A program made the translations under genes and the position numbers. Shown piece after piece: positions 12,558-24,584 of a stretch of DNA of 64,000 nucleotides (positions are counted from its first letter, which is position 1; the number at the start of each line of letters is the position of its first letter). This DNA comes from Rosa chinensis (Eukaryota; Streptophyta; Magnoliopsida; Rosales; Rosaceae): contig NC_037090.1 of assembly GCF_002994745.2 (NCBI RefSeq), forward strand, positions 22,394,001 through 22,458,000, in the 5' to 3' direction. Under the pieces are notes generated by a model that worked only from the letters and a program-made list of their open reading frames with translations, did not search any database and was not told the origin of the DNA.

Positions 12558-13362
12558 TTTTTTCTTTCTAAATATGTATAAGCATTCTGTGTTTTTGTTA
12601 ACCCTAATGTTGCTTTATTCACTGTAGTAGAAATGACGGATGAACTCACGAATGGACTGAATCGTTGAATCATAAAAGAGGATTATGATTATCATATTCA
12701 CATCAAAACAACCAACATTTCATGTCTTCAATTTTCATTAATCAATAATAAGATTTTCCATCCTCATTCATATGGAAGGCCCAATAAGTATCATTTCATT
12801 TTTTAACTCCATCATCAATACATAGCGTGCGCGCGCACACATATATATATTTTCTTTTTTCTTTTCGAGAGTGGTTTCCTCCACAACTAACAGCTAATAA
12901 GGAGATTAATCTATTTCGGACACAAACTTCTTTGATCACAAAAGCTTTAAGCTAGAATCAAACCCAAAACCTAAGAATACGAGACTTGAAACCTCGGCTA
13001 GTCTAAAGCCGAGTTTGCCAACCCCACCACGTGTATTTGAAACATTTCTTCTTGTTTCTCTCTCTATTTTGTGAAAAACACATCATAATCCTAATATTCT
13101 CATCACCGTCTCAAATATTCCGCCGCTAACTTGACTTGCAAGTTTTATACAAGTCAATCTTTCTCCCTTCATATCTCCAAATGCCAAGTGGCGCATCTGA
13201 GTGTAAAAGTATTAAAGTACCCCTTCCGTCGATAAACCCCAAAAACCTCATTTCCGTGACGGCGAAACTCACCGGTCCAAGATCAAATTCCCGGAGCTCC
13301 GCCCAAAACCCACCACCGCCGGAGCTCGGAAAAAAGTTGAATGCTAAAGGCGAGACTCCACC
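12558..13362. other. intergenic, 5' flank of the IDH pseudogene
   Basis: No gene recognised. An alternating GC/CA then AT stretch (GCGCGCGCACACATATATAT) lies at about 12830-12850. The 81-codon open frame at 13136 has no recognisable features and would be 5' UTR of the neighbouring pseudogene. Confidence 0.4.
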
Positions 13363-16300
13363 ATGTCGCGAGAAACCCTAGCTTCTTCTTCGTCTTCTAT
13401 AGCCCCGAGAAACCCTAGCTTCTCCTTCACCTCCACGCCGAGGCGCTTCAATGGAGTCGGCAACCGCGTCTCCTTCGCCGCAACCTCTAATCGCACTTCG
13501 CTCCGGTGCTACGCTTCTACCTCCGGTGGCTTCGAGAAAGTCCGGGTTAAGAATCGGATCGTCGAAATGGACGGTCAGTAATCAACACCACACTTCTTCA
13601 TTTGTTCGCTTTATTATGCTCTACTGAGATTTTGAGAAACCAATGCGAAGTAGTGATGGAATTAGTCGTATGATTTTCTTTCATAAATTGTAGAATGATG
13701 CAGTTTTCGGTTTTCGAAAGTTGATTGTTGCTGTGGTTATTGTGTATTTTTTTTCTCAGGTGATGAAATGACGAGGATCATCTGGACAGAATCAAAGAAA
13801 AAGTATGAAGATTCGTTCTTTTCGGTGCGAATTTCGTTTTTTGCTATGGTTTGGTGTAGATTTTGATTTGAATTGATGGGAAATTTTCTGTGTTTTGCTA
13901 TTGCAGCTTATTTTCCCCTTATTTTCCCCTATGTGGATTTGGACATAAAGTATTATGATTTAGGGATTGAGAACCGTGATGCTACTGATAACAAAGTTAC
14001 GGTAGAGAGTGCTGAAGCCACTCTTAAGTAAGTGGTTTGATTCAGAGTGTATTGGTTGCACTTTCTTGAAAAGAAAGGAAAATGGAGTATTTGAATTTTC
14101 GATTTGCTTTTCTGCTGTCTCATTGATTCCTTTAACGGGCTGCTGGTGCAATGTTGCTGTGAAATGTGCTATAATAACTCCTGGTGAGTTGTTTCTGTTT
14201 TTCTTCATTACTGTGTTTATCTCTCTTACCATGAGGAACTTGGATAGGGACACCCTGGCTGTCCTTTAACATGTTCACGTACTCACATAGCAAGCGGAGC
14301 CTGTTTAATTCTTGTCTTATGGAAAGAGAAGTTTTATTGTATCTAATTTTCATGTTCATGATACATTATAGATGAGACCAGAATGAAGGAGTTTGGGCTA
14401 AAATCAATGTGGAGGAGTCCCAATGGCACAATTAGAAACAATCTAAACGATTTGTATCTGTCTCTTCTGATGTAGGAAAGAATTAGAATGCTTTGTAATT
14501 CATTCAGTTCATGAATAAATATACTAAATTTGTTAGCAACTGCAATATTATCCTCATGGTTGGAAAGTCGCAAACTTTTTGTGTACTTTCCTGATAATTG
14601 ATAACTTTGTAGTGCTGGCTGATTGTGGCTACAGTAGATGCAAGTTTACAGTGACTGCTGCTCATTAAACTTTCTTGTGATTTTTTACGCAAAGAAACAG
14701 TTTTCAACTTACTTTCCTAAGTTTCATTGTTAAAGGGTCATTCTTTATTTTGTAGGTACTGTCTTTCGAGAAACTATCCTATGCCAAAACATTCCTAGAT
14801 TAGTTCCAGTAAGGTTTGGATTTTTTTGTATGTTGAACATAGGTGAAGTACTGTGGAAACTGCTTAATGCTTGTTGAATTCACAGGCTGGAAGAAACCCA
14901 TCTGTATTGGTAGGTATGCTTTCGGCGATTAGTATCGAGCTACTGATACAGTTATCACGGGACCAGGAAAGCTGAAAATGGTATTTGGTAAGATTCAACA
15001 TTCTTCCTCATGTGGTTGAGGCTCATGGAAGTTAACTATCATTTTTTTCTTGACATCTATCTGTTCCATTGTTCAGTCCCAGAAGGAGACACCCCTACGG
15101 AGTGTAATGTCCATGATTTCAAAGGTCCTGGTGTGGCCATCGCTATGTATAATGTTGATGAGGTTTGTCTTATCTCAGTTTGGCCAACATGCCAGAACCT
15201 TTTTGTGGATTTTAAGCCATATGTTGATCAAGTTTGGTAACAAACTCTCGTATACTTGTCAGTCTATTCGAGCTTTTGCTGACTCTTCCATGTCGATGGC
15301 ATTTTCCAAGAAGTGGCCACTATACTTGAGCTCCAAAAACACAATTCTTAAGAAATATGATGGCAGGTAAAAATAACCTTTGCTTTCAATTGATAATTTA
15401 TTTATTACTGGCTAAAACACCTTTGGTGGTAATAGGCTCATCCCTACTTATTTCTTATATAATGTGCATATCAACAAGCTTACTCTTAGAGTTTGCTAAT
15501 TTAACAGTCCTATTACACTTTTTGTCATGCTTGTTAGGGAAAATGATAAAGGCGTGAACAACTGTACTCCCTTCATCAGGGTCAAATTCCACATTTCTAT
15601 CATATTGGTTTTTTTTTTTTTTTTTTTTTTTTTTAATGATTGTAGAGAAAAATTTCACTTTCCTCTTTCAACCAATGTGACTGAATTGTATTTTTGGCCC
15701 AAGTGTTAACAAATAATAAAGGATGTGTTGGAAAATGAACTTTTGGGACTAGAGCACAGGACCAAAAGTGTATATTAGCTCTTACTCTGTTCTCTTCTCT
15801 CTCATAAGAAATTGGACAAAATATTGATTTCTCAGACTGACACAGGTTTAAGGACATATTCGAGGAGGTTTATGTGGAAAAGTGGAAGCAGAAGTTTGAA
15901 GAAAACTCTATTTGGTTTGCATATTCAATTGTGAGTTATGTATTCATATAAATGTTTCCTGGCATAGTTTGAAATAGTTAATTCACTTTGGGCATATAGG
16001 TATGAGCATCGGCTAATAGATGACATGGTGGCTTATGCACTCAAAAGTGAGGGTGGGTAGGTTTGGGCTTGCAAAAATTATGATGAAGATGTCCAGAGTG
16101 ATTTGCTTGCTCAAGGTGCTCTTGAAAACTTTGCCTGACGTTATTTTGTTTTCGATTTCTGCTACTTGTATATCACTGTCTCCATCTGATATGTACATGT
16201 GGATATACACACACACAGACACACACATACATATCTGTTTCATGTGTATGCCATAATTTATGGATTCTCCTTTCTATACCACCTTGGATTTAGTTAGATG

Positions 16301-17480
16301 GACTTGTAGCTTCTTTTCCCTGTAGAATGCTATTTAAGTGTTGGCCAAAAAAGAAGAACATGTTGATTTTGGATTAATACTGTGAAATCTTTAGTCATGG
16401 CATATTCAAGCAGGGTTTCCTGTTTTATATTAGATGATTTTCCTACTGTTCAGTACAGAAGAGGAGTGGTATCAGTTTCATTGTTAACTTTTTTCTTGGT
16501 GTATCCCCAATTTCTGTCATGTGAAAAGAGAAGTATAATTCAGGATATGTCTCAGGAATTCTGTAAAATGGGGTTAGATGGTTGAACTTGAATGTAATTT
16601 AATGAGTAAATCTGTGTTTCCGACTCTTATCACTTAGTAGAAATGCTCTCTCTCTGTCTCAACTCTCATGTCTGTTCTTTTTCTTTTTTGGCAGGATTTG
16701 ACTCTTTGGGCCTCATGACTTCTGTGCTGGTATGTATCAAATGTTAACATTATTCATTTCTATGCCTCCAATTCTAAGTTTCTAACTACAATCAGTGCAG
16801 CTATCCTCAGATGGGAAAACAATAGAAGCTGAAGCAGCTCATGGGACAGTAACTCGTCATTTTCGGTTGCATCAGAAGGGACAAGAAACCAGTACAAACA
16901 GTATTGCTTCAATATTTGCATGGACAAGAGGCCTAGAGCATAGGTACTGTTTGCATCTTTGCATACCATGTTGCATTTCTGAAAATGAAGTTGTACAACA
17001 TGCTTTACAGTGGCAGTCTGCCTTTGATGAGAACAGTTTATCATGGTTTACTTGTCATCGAAAACACTACGGCATACATCTTTCCTCCTGGTACCAGATA
17101 ATCTGATGGCCGTTCTTCTTTTCAGGGGCAAATTAGATAAAAATGACAGGTTGCTAGATTTTGTTCGAAAGTTGGAGGCTGCATGCATTGAGACAGTGGA
17201 GGCGGAAACATGACTAAGGATCTCGCCTTATTGATCCATGGCCCCAAGTAAGTGGAATCTGTTTGACAGGGTTATTCACATTTATAGTTAGTTGGGGTCT
17301 GTCACACTGGTTTTCGTTCCTTAAATTTCCTGCTCAGCTGTTTGGGACACATTTGTCAATTGGTTTTCCTTTTCTGTGCTCGACTAAAAGCGGTGTCTAA
17401 ATTGGCCTAGAGGAATGGTTCTTCGTTGCCCGAACTGACAAGTTTCTGTGTATGCAGTGTATCAAGGGAGTTCTATTTGC
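13363..17480 (+). pseudogene. NADP-dependent isocitrate dehydrogenase, plastid/mitochondrial type
   Basis: Exon 1 (13363 to about 13573) gives a Ser/Arg-rich transit peptide followed by VKNRIVEMDG. Later exons follow the enzyme in order: GDEMTRIIW (13760), [18 protein letters not shown] (13980), [19 protein letters not shown] (14383), TVFRETILCQNIPRLVP (14758), KKPICIGRYAFGD (14890), [15 protein letters not shown] (15118), [17 protein letters not shown] (15290), EVYVEKWKQKFEENSIW (15865), YEHRLIDDMVAYALKSEGG (16001), FDSLGLMTSVL (16697), [18 protein letters not shown] (16834) and LDFVRKLEAACIETVE (17157). Introns persist, so it is a duplicated rather than a processed copy. Disablements: a frameshift in exon 2, TAG for Gln at 14930-14932, TAG for Tyr at 16058-16060, a frameshift near 17203, and a last exon that ends after about SREFYL (17460-17480). 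The live enzyme makes 2-oxoglutarate and NADPH from isocitrate in organelles. Confidence 0.92.
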
Positions 17481-17695
17481 CCGAACTGACAAAGTTCACT
17501 ACTTCTTTGCCATTGACTATTGTATGTGGCCCTGCAGCACTGAATAAATTCTACTCATTAGCAAAATCCCTTACAAGGAATATACTGTTCTATATTTACC
17601 CATAGGCAACATCATTTTAACTCCAAGATATAACACTGAAGAAAATTGCAATAACCAATTATTTATTCTTCCAAAAAAAATAACGTACTGCTAAT

Positions 17696-17696
<1 letters not shown>

Positions 17697-17743
<47 letters not shown>
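17697..17743. repeat. (CT)n microsatellite
   Basis: An uninterrupted CT run of roughly 23 units between the IDH pseudogene and the LCB1 exon fragments. Confidence 0.97.
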
Positions 17744-17745
<2 letters not shown>

Positions 17746-17839
17746 CCTCCCTGATAAAATTCAAAAAGAGGAACATCTAATTAAAGCATAGCTGAACTAT
17801 GGATTGGTCTATGAAGAGCTAGGGACTAAGCTCACTCAC

Positions 17840-18407
17840 CTTTCCAACACTGGGGGTTCATACTGCATATCTTCTGTGATAGGAGGAATGAGAGGTTCAG
17901 GAACCCATTCCTCACATAGATCATCTATTTCCTACATGTACCAATACACTAGCAAAGTTCAATTAAGAATCCAGGATACATGTCATATCAGAAAGCAGAA
18001 GAATCAGAAGCATATAATCAAACTAGACATTTAGCAAGTTCATATGTGGTGATATGCAAATAGTAGCATAACTAAAAACTTTATTCATTGAGACAAAAGT
18101 TGACAGCTAAATTGGTCACACAGATCTTTTCTTTCAAATCCCACGAGGAAGTATAATCAAATTACAATTTACAACAATGCCTCAACACTTCTGACTCCTT
18201 ATTTTGTTAAGTTATGAATATAAAAAGCAGTTCAATGGATTAAAGGAGGTGCGCAAGCAGAGTGTATTGTTCAACAAGAGAAAAGTACTGGCATAAAACT
18301 TTCACACAAACCTTCTCTGTTAAAGGCTTCTTAGGGGGCTTGTAACTTTTCTTGGAGAATAGAAAAACAATGACCGGCAAAAAGAAGTACTTCTACAAAA
18401 AGATGTC
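17840..18407 (-). pseudogene. LCB1: serine palmitoyltransferase LCB1 subunit, two-exon fragment
   Basis: Exon-like block 18407-18312 reads HLFVE..., then after a one-base insertion VIVFLFSKKSYKPPKKPLTEK and a GT donor. Block 17931-17840 follows an AG acceptor and reads EIDDLCEEWVPEPLIPPI, then TEDMQYEPPVLE and a GTGAGT donor. This is the N-terminal membrane segment and the conserved region before the aminotransferase-like domain of plant LCB1, the first enzyme of sphingolipid synthesis in the ER. Exon 1 and everything downstream are missing, so this is a fragment. It could have been carried here by a transposon. Confidence 0.85.
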
Positions 18408-18974
18408 CTGCAAGAAAAAGGCCAAACAAGAGAGATTTGTTGATCAGAAACTATCCCAGACGTTCAAGAGAGATTTTTTCAAGCAAACAAAATTGAAAAA
18501 CCAGAAACAACCCATAGGGGATATTCAATAAGTCAATGAGAATTTCCATTCAAGTCAATTATCCCAATAATCTCAATTTCAGCAAAATAAAGTTTAAACA
18601 AGTTAACACTCCACACCCATACCAACAGAAAAACCAGATCTAGGGTGGTATTACCGTAGCCCATCGCCCTGAACCAAATATTCTGCAGCCACCAGAAACA
18701 AATACCCAAATCCCTGCCAAAACATCAAAATCATGCTATAAACAAAGTCTAGACCCATTTACCTGCCACCATATATAATCCGTAGACTCATTCTGAAAAG
18801 CTTGAAACAAATTGAGACATGATCCCTAATTTCTTTTTCAGTTTTCTCCAGCCACCAGAAATGAAATTAACCCATATATCTGAGCTTGAGCACTAATTGG
18901 AAGAATATGTGAGATGATAAGAGCCATATCAAAAGTTCATAAATTTAAGATTGGGTAATCAGGTCGGGTCTTAC

Positions 18975-19071
18975 TATTTCGAGCAATAACGAGCTCTTGG
19001 AGCTCTAAGATCTGACTGTTGAACCCGGCGATCAACGAATCCAACAACGCCTCTGCTTTTTCCACTCCCAT
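18975..19071 (-). pseudogene. first-exon fragment resembling kinetochore protein SKA1
   Basis: From an ATG at 19071 the frame reads MGVEKAEALLDSLIAGFNSQ, then ILELQELVIARN, and stops at a GTAAGA donor in phase 1, as expected for plant SKA1 homologues where the next codon is split (A|TG, then YP). SKA1 binds microtubules at the kinetochore. I could not find the next exon in the following 600 bp; LCB1-like exons come instead. It is probably a transposed exon, or a gene start separated from its body by rearrangement. The family call rests on my memory of the LQELVIARN block. Confidence 0.65.
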
Positions 19072-19399
19072 CTCACTCTCTCTTCACAAGAAAAAGACGA
19101 TGAAACACCAGATAGAAAATCAGTATTGGTGGTGGGGAGAAGAGAGAGAGGACCTATGCTAGTGGTGGTCGGAGAACGAGCTCGAGACCGCTCGGGTATG
19201 AGAACGAGCTCGGGGCGGGTCAGGTTGGAGAACGAGGTCGACGCGAAGAAGGAGGCGCGCGTTGGAGTCAAAGTGAGAGTTAGTAATTAGGGTTTGTAAG
19301 TTTTAGACAAAGTGAAAAAATTGTAAGTGTTGGGGAAATGAATATTTTGGTCCCCCCGCGTATCTGAAAATTTCAACTTAGTCCCTCCGCGTTTTTTTA

Positions 19400-19565
19400 A
19401 ATTTTTCGAATGAAACTTTTCACATCGGTTACTTTGGTGACTGATGTCCATAATAACAATAGAAATTGGTTTTTTCACAAACTGATGTTAACACGTTTTT
19501 TAACATCAGGTGCAATCCTGACCGATTTAATAGTGGCGATATCTAATGACATTATTCTAGTAGTG
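19400..19565. mobile_element. right terminus of a CACTA-like element
   Basis: The stretch holds repeated motifs of the form TCACATCGGTTA and AACTGATGTTAACA in both orientations and ends ATTCTAGTAGTG, the inverse of CACTACTAG. This layout of subterminal repeats plus CACTA terminus matches the two complete CACTA elements in the window. The matching left end was not found. Confidence 0.5.
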
Positions 19566-19689
19566 CGTCTTGCTATGAAAGACAACATTTTCGTCTTGTT
19601 ATGTCCAACAATTTTTTTTTGGAATTAATATATGAATACTAAAGGATTATAACACCGAACTAATAGATAAAGCAAACAAATTTGTATCT

Positions 19690-20305
19690 ATAGATCCAAA
19701 ATTAACAACATGCATGTATCTAAACATCTCTTTTACCTCAGATGGTTGCGATTGCGACGGCAGAGCCGGAGCATCATTTTCCTTCGTTTCCTGGATGTAT
19801 TTGTAGATCTAAAATTAACATGTATGTATCTAAATATCTTTGTATTTGTAGATCTAAAATTAACAACATGCATGTATTTGTAGATCTAAGATTAACTACA
19901 TATATGTATCTAAACATCTCTTTTACCTCAGATGTTTGCGATTTCGTTTCCTGGATGTATTTGTAGATCTAAAATTAACATGTATGTATCTAAACATCTT
20001 TGTATTTGTAGATCTAAAATTAACAACATGCATGTATTTGTAGATCTAAGATTAACTACATATATGTATCTAAACATCTCTTTTACCTCAGATGTTTGTG
20101 ATTGCTCTGGAGATGACGGCAACGCCGCCGGAGCATCATTTTCCTTCGTTTCCTGTATTTGTAATCTAAAATTAACATGTATATATCTAAACATCTCTTT
20201 GTATTTGTATTTGTAATCTAAAATTAACATGTATATATCTAAACATCTCTTTGTATTTGTATTTGTAGATCTAAAATTAACAACATGTATCTAAACATCT
20301 CTTTT
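19690..20305. repeat. degenerate tandem array containing a duplicated small exon
   Basis: Units built on TGTAGATCTAAAATTAACA and ATGTATCTAAACATCTCTTT recur across about 600 bp. On the minus strand the array contains a small exon bounded by AG and GTAAAAG at 20152-20087 (22 codons), 19950-19927 (8 codons) and 19790-19737 (18 codons). The peptides share ETKENDAPA...SQ(T/P)SE. The 8-codon copy has lost its middle but stays in frame. Confidence 0.75.
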
Positions 20306-20307
20306 AC

Positions 20308-20633
20308 CTCAGACGGTTGCAGTTGCTCTGGAGCTGACGGTGCCTGGACGCTGGCTATCTTTTCGACCGCATTAACCTACCTGGTAAATTCCGGAGCAGA
20401 AGTATGGAACTTGAAGACGGCGTAAGATCCGAAAGAAAACGTGGAGATGACATTGAACGTAGCTTTTTCCCTCTCACAGACGGTTCTGAACCTCGACCAG
20501 GTGAGCACAAGACTGGCTTTTTGACGAAATTGCGGAATTCTTCAGCGTGATCGGATGCATTCTTGATAATCGTCCTCCAGCCCTCGCGCCCCGCCACCGT
20601 AATTCTCTTCCACCCCTGGTGCCACGCCCCCAT
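20308..20633 (-). pseudogene. unrecognised gene start with exon upstream of the array
   Basis: An ATG at 20633 opens MGAWHQGWKRITVAGREGWR, then TIIKNASDHAEEFRNFVKKP, with good plant-like composition. A second frame then reads WSRFRTVCEREKATFNVIST, which suggests a frameshift near 20490. Further down, KIASVQAPSAPEQLQPSE ends at a GTAAAAG donor identical to that of the repeated exon in the neighbouring array, so all belong to one minus-strand gene or gene fragment. I do not recognise the family. Confidence 0.45.
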
Positions 20634-20649
20634 TGCCCTCTAACTCAGT

Positions 20650-21519
20650 GCGGCTAAAACAGTAAAACCCTAACCGGACTATATATATAAAGGAATCTAC
20701 TCACAGACATCTGTCTTTCTAACTGGGCTAATGAGCCTGATTTTAAGCCTTTGGCATTTTTCTTCGACAAAGTAAGCCTTTGGCATTTAATATCATTTCA
20801 CTTACCATGTCTTGAAATAAATGGTTTTTTGTGATGTGTTATGACTTTCGATTGTCTGATAAATTGATTTGCAAGATTTTTGAACTCTAAAATATTTCGA
20901 TGAGATTCCTGCCTTGGTTTAAAATATTAATTTAGTTATGACCTATCACTTCACTAAACCTTATAAATTTTGATATTGATTACGATTGGTATTGATGAAC
21001 TTGATCTGCATTCATCTAAAGATAAGTTGGATGCAAGATTTAATATAATTCTTCTATATATTCTATGGTTAATATAATTCATAGCCTACTTCACTTTTAC
21101 ATATGTCAGTAAGAATTGAACCCATGACCTTTACAATATTGGAATTAACTTATCAACAGGTCCAATGAAATGTGTTGATCATTGAAGTTTCAGATTTTGG
21201 GTTTTGTTTATGCTTTGACATGTGTATGTCAATAAATGCTATGGAATGTCGAGAATTATGTTCTTCGAGTTATTGTTTGATATGAGAGTTAATGTTTGAC
21301 TTAAGGCTAAAAATGCTGAATTGCCTCCTAAGGTTTGCACATACTGTCAATACATATATATATATATATATATATATCCTATCTAAAAGTTAACCACGCA
21401 GTGGACCATTTTTTATTGAAATGTCTTTACTGTGGCTAGTAACTGAAACTATAATTGAGTTTAGATTTATATATACATACTAATAAAAACTTTATTGTGT
21501 ATAATCTAGTAATATTATC
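20650..21519. other. 5' flank of the Harbinger gene pair, left end not found
   Basis: AT-rich with an AT microsatellite (about 21353-21377). I looked for a left terminal repeat matching GGGGGGTGTATTC, the possible right terminus at 30337, and did not see one. Confidence 0.4.
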
Positions 21520-22570
21520 ATGGGTGATTCACAACAAGATGCCAAAAAAAGGGGGGGGGGGGGGGTTATGAGCAGTGGAGCAAGGAAGAGAGCAATTTAT
21601 TGGCTCATGGTTGATGCTGCCACTCGGGGATGGCGTGACAATAGTGGTATCTTTTCCAAGCAAACAGTGGAAGAAAGAATACTTCCCGTTCTTAATTCAA
21701 AACTTGGGTGTCATAAGACCTACAACAATTACCAAAGCCGGTTGAAGTGGTTTAAAAATCGATGGGATTCTTATTCAGCCCTAATGCGATTCAGCTTTGG
21801 TTTTGTGTTTCACTCAACTACAAAGAGGTTCACTGCTTCAGATGAAGTAAGGGAAGATTACCTAAAGGTGAACTTCCTAAAAATTACATTCCATTTTTTA
21901 TATAAAATAAACATATTTTGAGAATTTAGTGCAACAATAGCTTTAAATTTATCTTTTTTGCTAGGCTCACCCAAACGATGCCAATTTACGCTATGGGATA
22001 TTTCATGATTATGAGGACTTGGAGATTGCTATTGCGAATGGTGTTGCTGTTGGAAAAAACTCAATGGGGTTGGGTGGTGCTATCGATGCAAGAACATTAG
22101 GTGTTGGAGAAGATAGAGATATATGCATAGAAGAATTCGATTATGATGTAGATAGTGATGTGTTCGTAAGACCAAATCAGAATGATCGATCATTTCACTC
22201 CACATCACCTCTAGGGTCGCCTGAAATTTTAGAGGTTCCCAAGCAAGGAAGAACCCAAACCAAAAGAAATAGAACCGAGTATGAAGAAAACACCCCTCAA
22301 AGTGGCATTATGGAACAACTTAATAAAATTTCGACTACTTTTGAAGGAGTCTATAGCCTATTGGCGAAGAGAGAAAGAGTATTGGAGAAAAGAGAAAGGG
22401 AGAGAGAATATACAACTTGGGATGCTATCAAGGAGATCCCAAACATGGAAGAAGCTATTCGTTTCAAGGCGCTTGAGTTGCTTGACACCCAAACAAAAAA
22501 AGATGGTTTCCTGAAGATGTCTCCTGAAGAACGAGCAAATTGGATATTCCACAAGATGCGAGAACTATAA
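21520..22570 (+). CDS. Harbinger-linked Myb/SANT-like protein, 317 aa
   Basis: Two exons, 21520-21867 and 21965-22570, join in frame across a GT-AG intron (donor after DYLK, acceptor gctag). Residues about 20-115 form a Myb/SANT-like domain (YWLMVDAATRGWRDNSG, YNNYQSRLKWFKNRWDSY). A C-terminal helix-rich part follows, with KRERVLEKREREREYTTWDA and a closing conserved block (EEAIRFKALELLDTQ, MSPEERANWIFHKMREL). In PIF/Harbinger elements this second protein partners the transposase and helps bind the element ends. A G15-type run at about 21550-21565 inside codons 10-15 may change length by slippage. The frame is otherwise intact. It lies 400 bp upstream of, and codirectional with, the transposase. 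Confidence 0.85.
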
Positions 22571-22968
22571 TTATTTGAGTCATGTATTAGGTCTTTTTAG
22601 TTATTTTGAGTATTTTATATTTTGTTGGGAATCTAGATTACATTTGGTCTTTTGAGTTATTTTGAGTACTTTTGGTTTAACTATTGTATGACTTTTGTTA
22701 TTTTGTTATGAAGTGGTACTTTTTCTTACTGTTATTGCTACTTGATAAAGTATTATTTGTTCTCTAATTCTTTTCCTTGATATGGTTGGATTATTGTTGG
22801 CTAGTGATCTATTGATTTTGCTTGTCTGTAACTAAACATATGCAATCACTAGTTGTGTTCAGCATTTTTTTTTTCCTCTAGTTGCATGCATGTTTTGAAT
22901 TGATTATTTCGTTTACTTATACGTACACTTATTTTAACTGATGCAGCAAATTACTTCATCCTAGAGTA

Positions 22969-24584
22969 ATGGAAAAAGAAATAATAGATGACAAAGAAAT
23001 TGAAGAAGAACTTTATGAAAAAGTTGAGTATTTATTGATGGCAATTGAAGCAGTAATCGTTGTGTTGAGAGAGATAATTATTAGGCCTCGACGTATTGAG
23101 CGTTCGCTCAAACGACGACCAATTACCAAGTTAGATTATCATTATATACATAAAGTGTTGGAGGAAGACCCACAAAGTTTTCGACAGTTGCACAGAATGT
23201 ATCCGGATGTCTTTCTAAAGTTGTGCACTATTATTAGAGAGAGAACTGCTTTGGAAGATACAAGATATATTTGTGTCGAAGAAAGGGTAGCTACATTCTT
23301 AATGATGTGGGGCATAATGATCGATATTGTAATGTTCGTCAAAGATTTGGTCGCTCACATTTCGCAACTAGTCAAAACTTCAACAAAGTTTTAAAGGCCT
23401 TGAACACTATAGCACCACAAATGATGGTCAAACCTGGAGGTGTGCCCTCTAAAATTAGGGAAAGTACAAGGTTTTACCCTTATTTTAAGGTATGTTTTTT
23501 TTTTTAATAATGATTTATAGTATGTTTAAACCTAATTTTCTTTTTATAATTTTTTTCATTATATGACCTAGGAAATTTTGTAATTTTCTCTTATTGAATA
23601 TTGGCTTTATTTTAGGATTGCATTGGTGCTATTGATGGAACCCACATTCCAGCCATGGTAAAAGGTCGAGAAGTAAGCAGCTATCGTAACCGTCATGGTA
23701 TTCAATCTCAAAATGTTTTGGCTGCTTGCAATTTCGATTTGGAATTCATATACGTGCTTAGTGGGTGGGAAGGTTCGGCACATGATTCAAAATGATGCCT
23801 TATCAAGAAGAAATGGAATTGAAGTGCCTCAAGGTAATTAACTATTTTCATTTTTTATGAACTTTCAGTATATAGGAAGTCATTTTTGCTAAGACTTGAC
23901 AATTATTCTTTTTATAGTGTCGGTTTTCTATTGGCTTCATTTATGTGTATGACATGCTAATTAAAATCTATTGTATTTTTAGGAAAATATTTTCTCATGG
24001 ATTGTGGATTTGCTAATCGACGCCAATTTTTAGTTCCACTACAAGGTGTCCTATATCATCTGAAAGATTTTGGTGGTCAAGGTCGCCACCCCAGAAATGC
24101 AAGTGAGTTGTTTAATCTTCACCATGCATCATTGAGGAATGTGATTGAAAGGATATTTGGTATCTTTAAATCACGGTTCACAATTTTCAAAAGCGCACCT
24201 CCCTTCCCATTTGAGACACAAGCGGAGTTAGTGTTAGCTTGTGCTGGACTACATAACTTTCTTCGCAAAGAATGTCGCTCCGATGAATTTCCCGTTGAAC
24301 CAGAAGATGATCAGTCTTCATCATATCTAGACATGGAAGATGAAAATCTTGAACTACTTTCTCAAAGCCAACAACAACAAAGAGCAGAAGCTAATGCTTG
24401 GAGAATTAGCATTGCTGATGCTATGTGGAATGATAGGCCGTGGAATGATGATAATGGAAATCAAGAGGATAACAATGAGGATCAAGACAATGACAATGAG
24501 AATAATGAGGAACACATAAATGATGAGAATCAGGAGGTTTACGATGATAATGAGGTTGGAATGGAGGAGTATGCATCATTCTAA
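22969..24584 (+). pseudogene. PIF/Harbinger DDE transposase, frameshifted
   Basis: Exon A (22969 to about 23489) gives the N-terminal helix-turn-helix part and shifts frame near 23305, where VEERVATFL continues in another frame as VGHNDRYCNVRQRFGRSHFA. Exon B (about 23616-23834) carries the first catalytic Asp in AIDGTHIP and then SYRNRHGIQSQNVLAACNFD, but loses bases after GSAHDSK. Exon C (about 23982-24584) has the second Asp in LMDCGFANR and the Glu in NVIERIFGIFKSRF, then an acidic tail. All three DDE residues survive, but two frame breaks disable the protein. It would cut and paste Harbinger DNA. Pairs with the Myb-like gene at 21520. Confidence 0.9.

Noticed and set aside
19690..20305. 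CRISPR-like array
   Set aside because: Repeats are unequal, spacers are themselves repeats, and the context is a plant nuclear genome with exon-like units.
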